This document shows, piece by piece, positions 25,332 to 34,009 of a stretch of DNA of 45,244 bases. Both the position numbers and the translations under genes were made by a program. Below the pieces are notes generated by a model, which was not told the origin of the DNA, did no database searches, and saw nothing but the letters and a program-made list of their open reading frames with translations. Position 1 is the stretch's first letter; each line of letters opens with the position of its first letter. Source of the stretch: B10-G9 sp964627755 (GTDB taxonomy: Bacteria; Chloroflexota; Anaerolineae; Anaerolineales; UBA11858); NCBI GenBank assembly GCA_964627755.1, contig CAZVIH010000072.1, positions 1-45,244 of the forward strand. Direction: 5' to 3'.

Positions 25332-27782
25332 ATGCCTATTATTGGGGGAAAACCAACCAGATTTGTGATTCTGGGATTGATTATTCTTGGCGTTGGGGTG
25401 ACCTGGGGCGCTTGTAGATTTGCCCCAAAAAGACTCTTGATATGTGAGGTTCAGGGAATGGAGGACATCTCACCCTATCTGGGTAAAAAAGTTGCCCTTC
25501 AGGGTTTGGTCAGTTTTAATATTGAAGGGCAGATTCCTGCTGGTTTCTTTTTAGTTGATCAGAACTGTCCGGTTGAGGAAGGTGGCTCGAAGGGAATATT
25601 CGTTCAGCAAGAGACCTCCGGCAAGATCGTGCATAGAGGAGATGAGGTGTTGGTCGAAGGACTGGTCCAAGAGGCAGTTGGTGAGACCAGGATATTGAGC
25701 GATTCTGAGCAAATGGAGATCCTCACCCTGGGGAATGATCTCCCACCTGGGATTAACCTGGCGGAAGAATTTTTCCATGATCCAGATACATTCCATTATG
25801 AAAACTGGGAAGGCATGCTGGTCTCATTCCCGGAAGGTCAATACCTGGAAGGGTTTATAGAGTCGGATCTGCCTCGTATCCTGCCGATATTTGATCTGGA
25901 TTCAAGCCTTCAGATGGTTTGCTTACAAAACCAATCCATTACCTTTCAGCTTTCCAACGTGGAGGAGTTAATCCCGCTGGAAAACTTATCAAATGGGGAT
26001 CTGGTCCAAAACCTGACAGGTATTCTACGTCAGAATACTAACGGATACCTGCTCGAGCTGATTGCAGGGTCTGACTATAAAGTCGCAGGGGGGAAAACTT
26101 CACCGGGCTTGGGAGCAGGAGATTATTCCAGTGAGTTAGATCTAACCGGTACGCAGGAAATATTCACTCCTGAGGCTGCCTCAGGTACACCATTAAGCAG
26201 TCCAACCATCACTTTCATACCTGCAGCAACCATTATTCCGTCCGTTACTTATTACCCTGTAAACTTGTTGATCTCAGAATTATATCCAAATCCAAACAGC
26301 AAAGAACCGGATGGAGAGTGGATCGAGATATATAACCCCCAATCATATGCCCAGCCCCTGACCGGCGTCAAACTAGGGGATGAAACCTCATCGACCGGGA
26401 AAGAAGGTATGGTGCGATTTCCAGATGGGTATTATATCGAGAGTAGGGAGGTCCTGGTCATTGCCCATCAGGCGAAGACTTTTTTGATGGAGTTTGGTTT
26501 TCTGCCGGATTTTGAATTAGAAGACAGCGATGCCCGGATCCCGGATCTTTTGCCTTATGATAGGTGGGGGAGGAGCGGAGTTCAGTTCAGCAACAGCGGG
26601 GACCAGGTCCTGTTGTTAGATCCCTGGGACGGGATTGTGGATCTGCTTGTTTACGGGAGTTCAACTGGGGACGGTTTTTCTGAACCACCGCCAGCTCCCA
26701 AAGAAGGGCACAGTCTGGAAAGGTATCCTCCGGAAAGTGACCGGAACAGGGGAGGAGATTGGCGCGAAAGGGAACAACCTTCTCCGGGCCGATTGGACCG
26801 CTCTCTACCTACCCAATCTGCAACGCTGACTTTGGAACCATCTTATACCCTTACTCCGAGTTCCCAGCCAACTCTAACCGGAACATCATACATTCCGCCG
26901 ACACTATCAGCAACAACTGAGTGGACAATTACAGCAACTCCTTCAGCTGTTGTTCTTCCATCGCTAAGTCCTTCTTTTACGATAACAAGCATAATCACAG
27001 CAACTCCAGAATTGAGTATATCGCCAACGATTTCACCAACACCATCCCAGTTAGTGACGGAAACGATGGAACTTAGCCAAACTCCATCGCTGGTGACCAG
27101 TACTTCCTGGGCGAATACTCCCCAGTCAACCATAACACCATCCTCCACAAATATGCCTCATCCAGTGGCAACAGCAACCATTACACCGGTTGTGACAGTA
27201 ACTCCTCTGGCTTCGAGCACTCCTTGCCTGCAGCCGACGGATACAGTGATCGTTGTTTACCTTGAAGATTCGGAAATTCTTCTGAATGAGATCCACGCAG
27301 ATCCGGATGAAATTCTGGGTGACGCCAATAATGATGGCCAGGTTCACAGCGATGATGATGAATTCCTGGAGTTTGTGAATATTAAAGAAACAGATTTGGA
27401 TTTGAGTGGATGGGTTATTAGTGATTCCTTGAGAACCCGATTTATATTTCCTGATGGATCCAATCTTAGATCTGGCTGTGCAGTGGTGGTTTTTGGCGGA
27501 GGTGATCCCCAGGGAGATTTTATGACTAGCAAAATCTTCACTACCGGAAGTCTAGGATTGAATAATACTGGAGATACGATCACACTCCGTGATGATGCTG
27601 GGGAGGTAAGGCTTGTTTATCAGTACGGATTGGATGGTGGTGAAAATCAATCTCTGACCAGATCGCCTGATATTAGTGGAGTATTGCCCCTGGTCTTGCA
27701 CAGCACAGTAGCTGAATCGCTGGGTGCTTTATTTTCTCCAGGGTTTATGCTTGATGGTTCTGTTTTTCAGGAATGTCCTTAA
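25332..27782 (+). CDS. Membrane-anchored OB-fold protein with two lamin-tail domains
   Basis: An 816-residue extracellular protein. One N-terminal hydrophobic helix (about 10-27) anchors or exports it. Residues about 45-130 (GKKVALQGLV, GFFLVDQNC, GIFVQQ, GDEVLVEGLVQEAVG) look like the OB-fold of YhcR/ExeM-type secreted nucleases. A second related segment spans about 155-245. A lamin-tail domain follows at about 310-440 (LISELYPNP, DGEWIEIYNP), then a Ser/Thr/Pro linker (about 490-640) and a second lamin-tail domain (about 645-790). The catalytic nuclease domain normally found with these modules is absent. GGGGGAG lies just before ATG. A structural or DNA-binding envelope role is inference. 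Confidence 0.75.
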   Translation: MPIIGGKPTRFVILGLIILGVGVTWGACRFAPKRLLICEVQGMEDISPYLGKKVALQGLVSFNIEGQIPAGFFLVDQNCPVEEGGSKGIFVQQETSGKIVHRGDEVLVEGLVQEAVGETRILSDSEQMEILTLGNDLPPGINLAEEFFHDPDTFHYENWEGMLVSFPEGQYLEGFIESDLPRILPIFDLDSSLQMVCLQNQSITFQLSNVEELIPLENLSNGDLVQNLTGILRQNTNGYLLELIAGSDYKVAGGKTSPGLGAGDYSSELDLTGTQEIFTPEAASGTPLSSPTITFIPAATIIPSVTYYPVNLLISELYPNPNSKEPDGEWIEIYNPQSYAQPLTGVKLGDETSSTGKEGMVRFPDGYYIESREVLVIAHQAKTFLMEFGFLPDFELEDSDARIPDLLPYDRWGRSGVQFSNSGDQVLLLDPWDGIVDLLVYGSSTGDGFSEPPPAPKEGHSLERYPPESDRNRGGDWREREQPSPGRLDRSLPTQSATLTLEPSYTLTPSSQPTLTGTSYIPPTLSATTEWTITATPSAVVLPSLSPSFTITSIITATPELSISPTISPTPSQLVTETMELSQTPSLVTSTSWANTPQSTITPSSTNMPHPVATATITPVVTVTPLASSTPCLQPTDTVIVVYLEDSEILLNEIHADPDEILGDANNDGQVHSDDDEFLEFVNIKETDLDLSGWVISDSLRTRFIFPDGSNLRSGCAVVVFGGGDPQGDFMTSKIFTTGSLGLNNTGDTITLRDDAGEVRLVYQYGLDGGENQSLTRSPDISGVLPLVLHSTVAESLGALFSPGFMLDGSVFQECP

Positions 27783-27791
27783 AAAATAAGA

Positions 27792-27813
27792 GCCGCTTCG
27801 GGGAGGAAGCGGC
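27792..27813 (-). terminator. Terminator between convergent lexA and the lamin-tail gene
   Basis: GCCGCTTC and GAAGCGGC form a perfect 8-bp stem with a GGGGAG loop. On the minus strand the stem is followed by TCTTATTTTTT, so it ends the lexA transcript; it may also act on the converging plus-strand gene. Confidence 0.7.
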
Positions 27814-27854
27814 CCTAGATGAGGAGGGTGAAGCGTTCCCTCTTTATCCCGTAC

Positions 27855-28562
27855 TTACATTTGCCGAATGACCAGGACCACACTGCCCTGGATCTCAATA
27901 TCTGAAGAAGAATCAACATAAATTGGATCCATGGTTGGATTAGCTGGCTGCAAACGGACTCTATCACCCTCGTGGTAAAAATGTTTCAGGGTAGTTTCAT
28001 TCTGATCTTTGAGCCTGACAGCCACCATCTCTCCATTTTTAGCTTCCCGGGAGGGTTTCATGATAATCAGGTCACCATCATTAACCATGGCGTCGATCAT
28101 TGAATCTCCATCAACTTCCAAGGCAAACAGGTTTTCTTTCTGCATGTTGAAGGGAATCAATGATTCCGGGACTTCAACGTTGGATTCGGCATCAAATAGT
28201 GCAAAATCTGTAGAGGGGATTGGCACCGGTTCACTGGCCACAATCCGCCCGACAATCGGGATGGTCAGCGAATTGGAGATTTCTTGAACAACTTGCTGAA
28301 CATTGCCCAGCACTTTGTTGATCTTCTCGCTGGCTGATTCCTTGATCTGGAGACTGCGGGAAATATTCTCACTCCGTTCGATATAACCCATCTCTTCCAG
28401 CTGCTCCAGATAATAATTCACCATCGAGGTCGATGTGATGTCAGTTCGGGCACAGATCTCTCTGTACGAAGGGGCATACCCATGTTTGGCTGTATACACC
28501 TGGATCACATCCAGGACTTGTTTATGGCGTTCTTTAAGTTGTTTCCGGGCTTTCGGAGCCAT
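27855..28562 (-). CDS. lexA: SOS repressor LexA
   Basis: A 235-residue repressor-protease. The N-terminal winged helix covers about residues 5-75 (RHKQVLDVIQVYTAKHGYAP, then TSTSMVNYYLEQLEEMGYI). The C-terminal S24 domain carries catalytic S154 (DGDSM) and K193 (TTLKHF). The self-cleavage site would be A109-S110 in GRIVASEP, where most LexA proteins have Ala-Gly. RecA-stimulated cleavage derepresses DNA-repair genes. ATG at 28562 is chosen because GGAGGT lies 6 bases upstream; a longer frame to 28643 would include the promoter. The SOS box upstream indicates autoregulation. Confidence 0.93.
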   Translation of the reverse strand: MAPKARKQLKERHKQVLDVIQVYTAKHGYAPSYREICARTDITSTSMVNYYLEQLEEMGYIERSENISRSLQIKESASEKINKVLGNVQQVVQEISNSLTIPIVGRIVASEPVPIPSTDFALFDAESNVEVPESLIPFNMQKENLFALEVDGDSMIDAMVNDGDLIIMKPSREAKNGEMVAVRLKDQNETTLKHFYHEGDRVRLQPANPTMDPIYVDSSSDIEIQGSVVLVIRQM

Positions 28563-28614
28563 ATGCTGACCTCCCATGCCAAATAAGAAATATAGAATAT
28601 TTGTGCTAGTCAAA

Positions 28615-28643
28615 ATTATACACGAACATCTGTTCTGTGTCAA
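28615..28643 (-). promoter_or_regulatory. Consensus sigma-70 promoter of lexA
   Basis: On the minus strand TTGACA (complement 28638-28643), a 17-base spacer and TATAAT (complement 28615-28620) match the ideal promoter at all twelve positions. The spacer contains the SOS box. Predicted transcription starts near 28608, leaving a leader of about 45 bases. Confidence 0.88.
28623..28636. promoter_or_regulatory. LexA operator (SOS box)
   Basis: CGAACATCTGTTCT matches the Gram-positive type CGAAC-N4-GTTCG operator with one mismatch. It sits wholly between the -35 and -10 of the lexA promoter, where LexA binding would exclude RNA polymerase. It may also affect the divergent operon. Confidence 0.85.
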
Positions 28644-28708
28644 GCAAACTTACAACTCGAATGGATTATTTATTAGATGAAAGTCAGTAAAATTGGAGAC
28701 TGGATAAA

Positions 28709-28737
28709 TTGTGTCATTGATTGATATAAGATATAAT
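28709..28737 (+). promoter_or_regulatory. Candidate promoter of the citrate lyase-type operon
   Basis: A perfect TATAAT at 28732-28737 is preceded, 17 bases upstream, by TTGTGT at 28709-28714, a weak -35. It lies about 85 bases before the preferred start of the first operon gene. Confidence 0.4.
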
Positions 28738-28821
28738 TTTTCATTACAAATAGCGCCACTGTAATTGCCTCAATGGCAGGAGAGATCACTTGCAATCGAT
28801 CAGGGGAACAGGGAGGGCAAA

Positions 28822-30036
28822 TTGGCTCAAATAGGAACTGCAGGGAACCAGGGACCTGACATTCGCTCCGATTGTTATGCTGCCCTGAAGATTAAGAAGA
28901 GTGGGGGAATTAATATCATCCTTAACAGTAAAGTAGAAGCGCTTTATAAGGACTCGATCCGGGATTTGGCTCAACAAATCCTGGATTTTTATAAGGTTGA
29001 GAATGCTGAATTGGAGATCATCGATCGCGGAGCAATATCACTGATCCTGGCAGCTCGTATAGAAGCGGCCGTAAAAGAATGTCGAGGATCAGAGACTGAA
29101 TTCTTGTTGGACATGATCCCTGAGAACCAGCATCCCACCCAGAAAGATCATAGGCGTCGATCGCGTTTATACCTCCCGGGAAATTCACCTAAATTAATGT
29201 TGAACGCTGGTGTTCACAAACCTGATGCAGTAATCCTTGATCTGGAGGATTCTGTCGCGCCGGATAAAAAGTTTGAGGCCCGCCTTGTGGTCCGCAATTC
29301 ATTACGAGGGCTGAATTTCTACGGCGCGGAACGGATGGTCCGTATCAATCAACTTCCAGCTGGGTTGGAGGACCTGGAATATGTTGTACCGCATTATGTT
29401 AACCTGATCCTGCTGCCCAAGTGTGAAACGGCCGATGAAGTAAAGACGGTAGATGAGAAGATCACTCAGATTCTGGCTGAGGTTAGGCTGGATCATCCGG
29501 TTTATATTATGCCAATTATTGAAAGCGCCCTCGGTGTAGTGAATGCCTATCAGATCGCATCAGCTTCAGACCGTGTAGCCGCTCTGGCCATTGGCCTGGA
29601 GGACTACACCGCAGATTTAGGCGTGCAGCGGACCCGGGAAGGTTGGGAGAGTTTTTATGCCCGCAATCAGCTGGTAAATGCTGCCAAGGCTGCCGGCATC
29701 CAGGCGATCGATTCTGTCTTTTCTGACGTAGCAGATATGGAAGCTCTTCGAGAAGTGGTGCTTGAGTCAAAATCCTTGGGATTTGTTGGCATGGGATGTA
29801 TTCATCCCCGCCAGATCAAGGTTATTCATGAGGCTTTTGCCCCAACTGAAGCTGAAATCAATAAGGCCAAGAAAATAGTATTAGCTTTTGATGATGCGAC
29901 AGAAAAAGGATTGGGGGTGGTATCTTTGGGATCGAAGATGATCGATCCGCCAGTAGTGAAAAGAGCCTTATCCACGATATCAAATGCTCTGGAAGCAGGG
30001 TTGATCTTGGAGAATTGGAAAGAAATAGATCAGTAA
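28822..30036 (+). CDS. Fused citrate lyase-type acyl carrier (CitD) and CitE-type lyase subunit
   Basis: A 404-residue two-domain protein. Residues 1-90 match the acyl carrier (gamma) subunit: GTAGNQGPDIRSDCY with S16 as likely prosthetic-group site, NSKVEALYKDSI and ELEIIDRGAISLILAARIEAA. Residues about 112-400 are a CitE/HpcH-type aldolase: RSRLYLPGNSPKL, DAVILDLEDSV, VRINQ, PKCETADEV, PIIESALG and GLEDYTADLG, containing the metal-binding Glu (234) and Asp (261). CitE cleaves the acyl-thioester of a 3-hydroxy-3-carboxy acid into acetyl-carrier and an oxoacid. TTG at 28822 is chosen because GGGAGG lies 5 bases upstream and the family starts here. Genes for the prosthetic-group machinery (CitC, CitG, CitX) are not in the window. 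Confidence 0.85.
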   Translation: MAQIGTAGNQGPDIRSDCYAALKIKKSGGINIILNSKVEALYKDSIRDLAQQILDFYKVENAELEIIDRGAISLILAARIEAAVKECRGSETEFLLDMIPENQHPTQKDHRRRSRLYLPGNSPKLMLNAGVHKPDAVILDLEDSVAPDKKFEARLVVRNSLRGLNFYGAERMVRINQLPAGLEDLEYVVPHYVNLILLPKCETADEVKTVDEKITQILAEVRLDHPVYIMPIIESALGVVNAYQIASASDRVAALAIGLEDYTADLGVQRTREGWESFYARNQLVNAAKAAGIQAIDSVFSDVADMEALREVVLESKSLGFVGMGCIHPRQIKVIHEAFAPTEAEINKAKKIVLAFDDATEKGLGVVSLGSKMIDPPVVKRALSTISNALEAGLILENWKEIDQ

Positions 30037-30067
30037 GGGATCTTCCGGATGAGATAGAGGAGAAGCG

Positions 30068-31624
30068 ATGGCACCAAAATTTGTTAAGAATGCAGTCGGA
30101 CGCATGATCCCGGAGAAGATAAATGGGAAACCGGTCATTCCTTTCCAGGGTGTGCATAAATACATTACTGATGGCAAACGTTATGCGCCCCCGCTGCCTA
30201 GCTCAGCCAACTACCCCGAAGATGGCAATAAACAGGTGAAAGACCTGAAAACGGCCTTGAAAAAAGCGGGTATCAAGGATGGTATGACCATCTCCACCCA
30301 TCACCATTTCCGGAATGGGGATCTGATTGCCAATCAGATCTTCCAGGCTGCTTCTGAGATGGGTTTGAAGGATTTGGTCTGGTTCCCTTCAGCCTCCTTT
30401 CCTTGCCACGAACCGATCATAAATTACTTAAAAGACGGCACCATCCATCACATTGAGGGCAGCATGAATGGCCCCCTGGGTAGGTATGCTTCCCAGGGAC
30501 ATATGAGAGGTGTTGGTGTTTTACGTTCCCACGGTGGGCGCTACCAGGCTGTGCAGGATGGAGAAGTGGTGATTGATATCGCAGTCATCGCCGCGCCGAC
30601 TGCCGATCCCTTTGGTAATGCCAACGGTCTGACTGGAGAATCTGCTTGCGGATTGCTGGGTTTTGCTTTGGCTGATTCCCAATATGCCCACAAAGTGATT
30701 GTTGTCACAGATAACCTGGTTCCATTTCCCTGCATTCCCTGGCAGATCCAGGGTAATTACGTCGATTACGTGGTTGTAGTGGACCAGATCGGCATCCCAG
30801 AGAGGATCGTTTCTGGAACAACCCAGATCACACGCAGTCCGGACCGATTATTCATTGCTGAACTGACAGCCAAGTTCTGTGACGAGGTGGGCATTATCAG
30901 AAATGGTTTTTCCTTTCAAGCTGGTGCCGGAGGTACATCCCTGGCAATCGGCAACTATTTTGGGGAGATCATGCGTGAAAAGGGCATCAAAGCTCGCTTT
31001 GCTCGGGGCGGCAGTAATCAGTACCTGGTGGATATGCTGGAAGAAGGTTTGATCGACTATATTCTCGACGGCCAAACCTTTGACCTGGCCGGGGTGCGGT
31101 CAATGCGCGAAAATCCCCATCATGTCAATACCAGTCCCTTTACCAGCTACAACTATCACGGCAAGGGAAATTTTGCCGGAATTGTGGATGTGGTGATCCT
31201 GGGCGCTACTGAAGTGGATGTGAACTATAACGCCAATGTGGTCACTCACTCCGACGGCTACCTGCTGCATGGCATAGGCGGCTGGCAGAATTGCCTGTTC
31301 AGCAAAAATGTGATCCTGCCCATCCCGCTTTTCAGGGACCGAATCCCTATCATCCGGGATGAGGTCACTACCATTTGCGGTCCAGGTGAGATGATCGATG
31401 TGATCGTTACCGAGCGTGGAATTGCGATAAACCCGCTCAGGAAGGACCTGCTGGAAAAAACAGCCAACTCCAAACTCCCGATCATGACGATTGAAGAGTT
31501 GAAAGAAGAAGCTGAAAGGATCTGCGGAGTACCGGAACCTGTCAAATTGGGTGAGAAAGTGATCGCTGCCATCAACTGGGTGGACGGCACTGTTATCGAT
31601 GTTGTGTATCAGGTGATTGAGTAA
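30068..31624 (+). CDS. citF: Citrate lyase-type alpha subunit (acyl carrier transferase)
   Basis: A 518-residue protein closely resembling CitF over its full length. In citrate lyase CitF swaps the acetyl group on the carrier protein for citrate, generating the citryl-carrier thioester that CitE cleaves. Family stretches visible include STHHHFRNGDLIANQI, GLKDLVWFPSASFPCHEP, ADPFGNANGL, SGTTQITRSPDRLFIAEL, FSFQAGAGGTSLAIG and TVIDVVYQV at the C-terminus. AGGAG precedes ATG. It lies 31 bases after the fused CitD-CitE gene. The hydroxy acid substrate could be citrate, citramalate or another analogue. Confidence 0.88.
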   Translation: MAPKFVKNAVGRMIPEKINGKPVIPFQGVHKYITDGKRYAPPLPSSANYPEDGNKQVKDLKTALKKAGIKDGMTISTHHHFRNGDLIANQIFQAASEMGLKDLVWFPSASFPCHEPIINYLKDGTIHHIEGSMNGPLGRYASQGHMRGVGVLRSHGGRYQAVQDGEVVIDIAVIAAPTADPFGNANGLTGESACGLLGFALADSQYAHKVIVVTDNLVPFPCIPWQIQGNYVDYVVVVDQIGIPERIVSGTTQITRSPDRLFIAELTAKFCDEVGIIRNGFSFQAGAGGTSLAIGNYFGEIMREKGIKARFARGGSNQYLVDMLEEGLIDYILDGQTFDLAGVRSMRENPHHVNTSPFTSYNYHGKGNFAGIVDVVILGATEVDVNYNANVVTHSDGYLLHGIGGWQNCLFSKNVILPIPLFRDRIPIIRDEVTTICGPGEMIDVIVTERGIAINPLRKDLLEKTANSKLPIMTIEELKEEAERICGVPEPVKLGEKVIAAINWVDGTVIDVVYQVIE

Positions 31625-31636
31625 TTGCGAGGATAT

Positions 31637-32182
31637 ATGAATATAGATAAACTCTGGCCGGAAATGGCTTGGATCGAGGACCAAGAGCTGCGCCAGTCAA
31701 CCACCAGAACCTGGGAAGCTGCCCTGGAGCGCAGTGTGCTGTCAGCAGATGATCTGCTGCGCATTCCCTTTACCCTGCTGGCCGGGCCGGATCTTAAGGT
31801 CAGTTTTATGGCCCATAAACGCTGTGTGGTCCATGTCGCCCGGGAAAGCGCTCTGAAAATGATCGACTTCTTTGGAGATGATCTGCCGATTGATCTGAAT
31901 GTGGTCATCGCTGGCGCCATCCTGGCGGATGTTGGTAAATTGCTGGAGTATGAGTTGGATAAAGAGGGTAATTCTTATCAGGGAACATACGGAAAATACC
32001 TGCGCCATCCCTTCTCGGGTGTATCCCTTGCCGAGAGCTGCGGTGTACCCCCCGAGGTCTGTCATATCATTGCTGCCCATGCCGGAGAGGGTGATCTGGT
32101 AAAACGATCAACTGAAGCCTATATTGTGCATCATGCTGATTTTATGACCTTTCTGCCCTTTAAAAGCCGGCTGGAAATATAA
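31637..32182 (+). CDS. HD-domain-like protein with incomplete metal motif
   Basis: A 181-residue protein with the outline of an HD phosphohydrolase: H66, then AILADVGKLLEY where LLHDIGK is usual (A97-D98, so the His of the HD pair is missing), H124 (RHPFSG), H148 (AAHAGEG) and H165-H166/D168 (VHHADFM). HD proteins hydrolyse phosphate esters or nucleotides. Here the metal site may be reduced to one ion or lost. ATG at 31637 (GAGG upstream) is chosen over TTG at 31625. It sits 12 bases after citF and 36 before the hydro-lyase genes, so it belongs to this operon; its task is unknown. Confidence 0.7.
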   Translation: MNIDKLWPEMAWIEDQELRQSTTRTWEAALERSVLSADDLLRIPFTLLAGPDLKVSFMAHKRCVVHVARESALKMIDFFGDDLPIDLNVVIAGAILADVGKLLEYELDKEGNSYQGTYGKYLRHPFSGVSLAESCGVPPEVCHIIAAHAGEGDLVKRSTEAYIVHHADFMTFLPFKSRLEI

Positions 32183-32218
32183 AAATCGATCAGGATTAAG
32201 TTTTAACACAGGATAAAT

Positions 32219-33472
32219 ATGCCCCAGACATTTGCAGAAAAGATCTTAGCTAAAAAAGCTGGATTGGACCATACTGTCCCCGGCCAGATCGTGGATATCA
32301 TCCCGGATGTGGCTCTCTCACATGATAATACCGCGCCTATCCTCGGTTTATTTCAACGCATGGGGGGGACCAAGGTCTTTAATCCTGACATGCACGCAGT
32401 CATTCTGGACCATGCAACTCCGGCGCCCAGCACCTCTCATGCTGAAAACCATAAGATTGCCCGAGAATTTGTCCGCGAGCAGGGAATCCACAATTTTTAC
32501 GATGTCGGCCGGGGAATCTGCCACCAAATCCTGGTGGAATCCGGGCTGGCCTTGCCGGGTGAAATTGTGGTGGGCTCGGATTCACACACTCCCCACGCGG
32601 GAGTGATGGGCGCTTTTGCAGTTGGTATCGGCCGGACCGAGATGGCCTCGGTCTGGGCTATCGGATCGATCTGGCTGCGGGTTCCGGAGAGCATGAAGAT
32701 CACAGTCACGGGCAAGCTGCCAGATGGAGTGACCTCCAAGGATCTGGCACTGCATGTGATAGGGGACCTGAAAGCTGATGCTGCCATTTACATGTCTGTG
32801 GAATGGCATGGAGGAGCTATCCAAGCCTTACCTTTAAGTCAGCGGGCCACACTCACAAACCTGATGGCGGAAATGGGCGCTAAAAACAGTTATATCCCCC
32901 CCGATAAAAAGGTTTTTGATTTTCTCAAAGATCGGGCCCGGAGAGAATACGAAGCGATTTATCCTGATGAGGGTGCCATTTATACCAGAGAAGTGGTATA
33001 CGATGGCGGGTCAATTGAACCTATGGTTGCCTGCCCCCACACTGTAGATAACGTTAAGCCGCTCACAGAAGTCAGAGGTATTAAGATCGACCAGGCTTTC
33101 CTGGGTACCTGCACCAATGGGCGTCTGGATGACCTGGCAGCTGCCGCGGCCGTACTGAAGGGGAAAAAGATTGCCGATGGGAGAAGGATGATAGTTATCC
33201 CGGCCTCAGAAGCGATCTACTTGGCTGCCCTTCAGGCAGGTTACCTGGAAATATTCCTGAAAGCTGGAGCGGTGATCGAAAGTCCGGGCTGCGGTCCCTG
33301 CATGGGCAACCACATGGGTGTGCCTGCTGCAGGTGAAGTATCGATCAGCACTGCCAACCGCAATTTCCAGGGCCGGATGGGTACCAAAGAGAGTGAAGTG
33401 TATCTGGCCAGTCCGGCCGTGGTGGCTGCCTCGGCTGTGGCAGGCATGATCGAAAGCCCTGCGAATCTATAA
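32219..33472 (+). CDS. Aconitase/3-isopropylmalate dehydratase-type hydro-lyase, large subunit
   Basis: A 417-residue protein of the LeuC/homoaconitase large-subunit family. The three [4Fe-4S] cysteines are C298 (GTCTNGR), C358 and C361 (SPGCGPCMGNH). Other landmarks are DHATPAPS near 64-71, GSDSHTPHAG (119-128) and GIGRTEMA. The length fits the two-subunit archaeal/bacterial type rather than one-chain aconitase. It isomerises a 2-hydroxy acid via the unsaturated acid: isopropylmalate, homocitrate, citrate or methylmalate in known members. Specificity is set mostly by the small subunit. The gene is followed 18 bases later by that subunit. Confidence 0.87.
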   Translation: MPQTFAEKILAKKAGLDHTVPGQIVDIIPDVALSHDNTAPILGLFQRMGGTKVFNPDMHAVILDHATPAPSTSHAENHKIAREFVREQGIHNFYDVGRGICHQILVESGLALPGEIVVGSDSHTPHAGVMGAFAVGIGRTEMASVWAIGSIWLRVPESMKITVTGKLPDGVTSKDLALHVIGDLKADAAIYMSVEWHGGAIQALPLSQRATLTNLMAEMGAKNSYIPPDKKVFDFLKDRARREYEAIYPDEGAIYTREVVYDGGSIEPMVACPHTVDNVKPLTEVRGIKIDQAFLGTCTNGRLDDLAAAAAVLKGKKIADGRRMIVIPASEAIYLAALQAGYLEIFLKAGAVIESPGCGPCMGNHMGVPAAGEVSISTANRNFQGRMGTKESEVYLASPAVVAASAVAGMIESPANL

Positions 33473-33490
33473 AGGTAATTGGAGTAAATC

Positions 33491-33991
33491 ATGGCTGATA
33501 TTCAAGGCAAGGTTTGGAAATATGGAGACAACGTCAACACGGACGTGATTTTCCCGGGAAAATATACCTACACGGTCAGCGAACCAGCTGAAATGCCGAA
33601 ATATGCCCTCGAGGATCTGGATCCGGAATTTGCCGGATCTGTCCAGGTCGGGGATGTGATCGTGGGCGGCACCAACTGGGGCTGCGGCTCTTCCCGTGAA
33701 CAGGCAGTGGTGTGCCTCAGCGAAGCTAAACTGGGCGCTATCATTGCCAAATCATTCGCACGTATCTACTACCGCAACTGCCTCAATAATGCTCTGCCGG
33801 CCATTGTCTGTCCGGATGCAGTGGATGCGATAGAAAATGGAGAGATTATCACTATTGATCTTGAAAATGGAGTTATCAAATGCCAGGCCGGGGAGTTCAG
33901 TTTTCCACCTCTTCCGGAAGCAGTGATGGAGATATTCAACGCTGGGGGTTTGATCCCCTATACCAAAAAACGTTTATCAGAAACTAAATGA
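33491..33991 (+). CDS. Aconitase/3-isopropylmalate dehydratase-type hydro-lyase, small subunit
   Basis: A 166-residue swivel-domain subunit of LeuD type. Landmarks: GDNVNTDVIFPGKY, GGTNWGCGSSREQA with the substrate-binding Ser/Arg, and AKSFARIYYRNCLNNALPAI. The specificity loop after the first motif reads KYTYTVSEP, which I cannot assign with certainty to a known substrate class. It pairs with the large subunit encoded 18 bases upstream and precedes the dehydrogenase gene by 18 bases. Confidence 0.87.
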   Translation: MADIQGKVWKYGDNVNTDVIFPGKYTYTVSEPAEMPKYALEDLDPEFAGSVQVGDVIVGGTNWGCGSSREQAVVCLSEAKLGAIIAKSFARIYYRNCLNNALPAIVCPDAVDAIENGEIITIDLENGVIKCQAGEFSFPPLPEAVMEIFNAGGLIPYTKKRLSETK

Positions 33992-34009
33992 ATCAGGAGA
34001 GAACCACCT

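Noticed and set aside
31100..31684. Minus-strand open frame of 194 codons over citF
   Set aside because: It is a shadow of the CitF coding frame; the plus strand has clear family motifs throughout.
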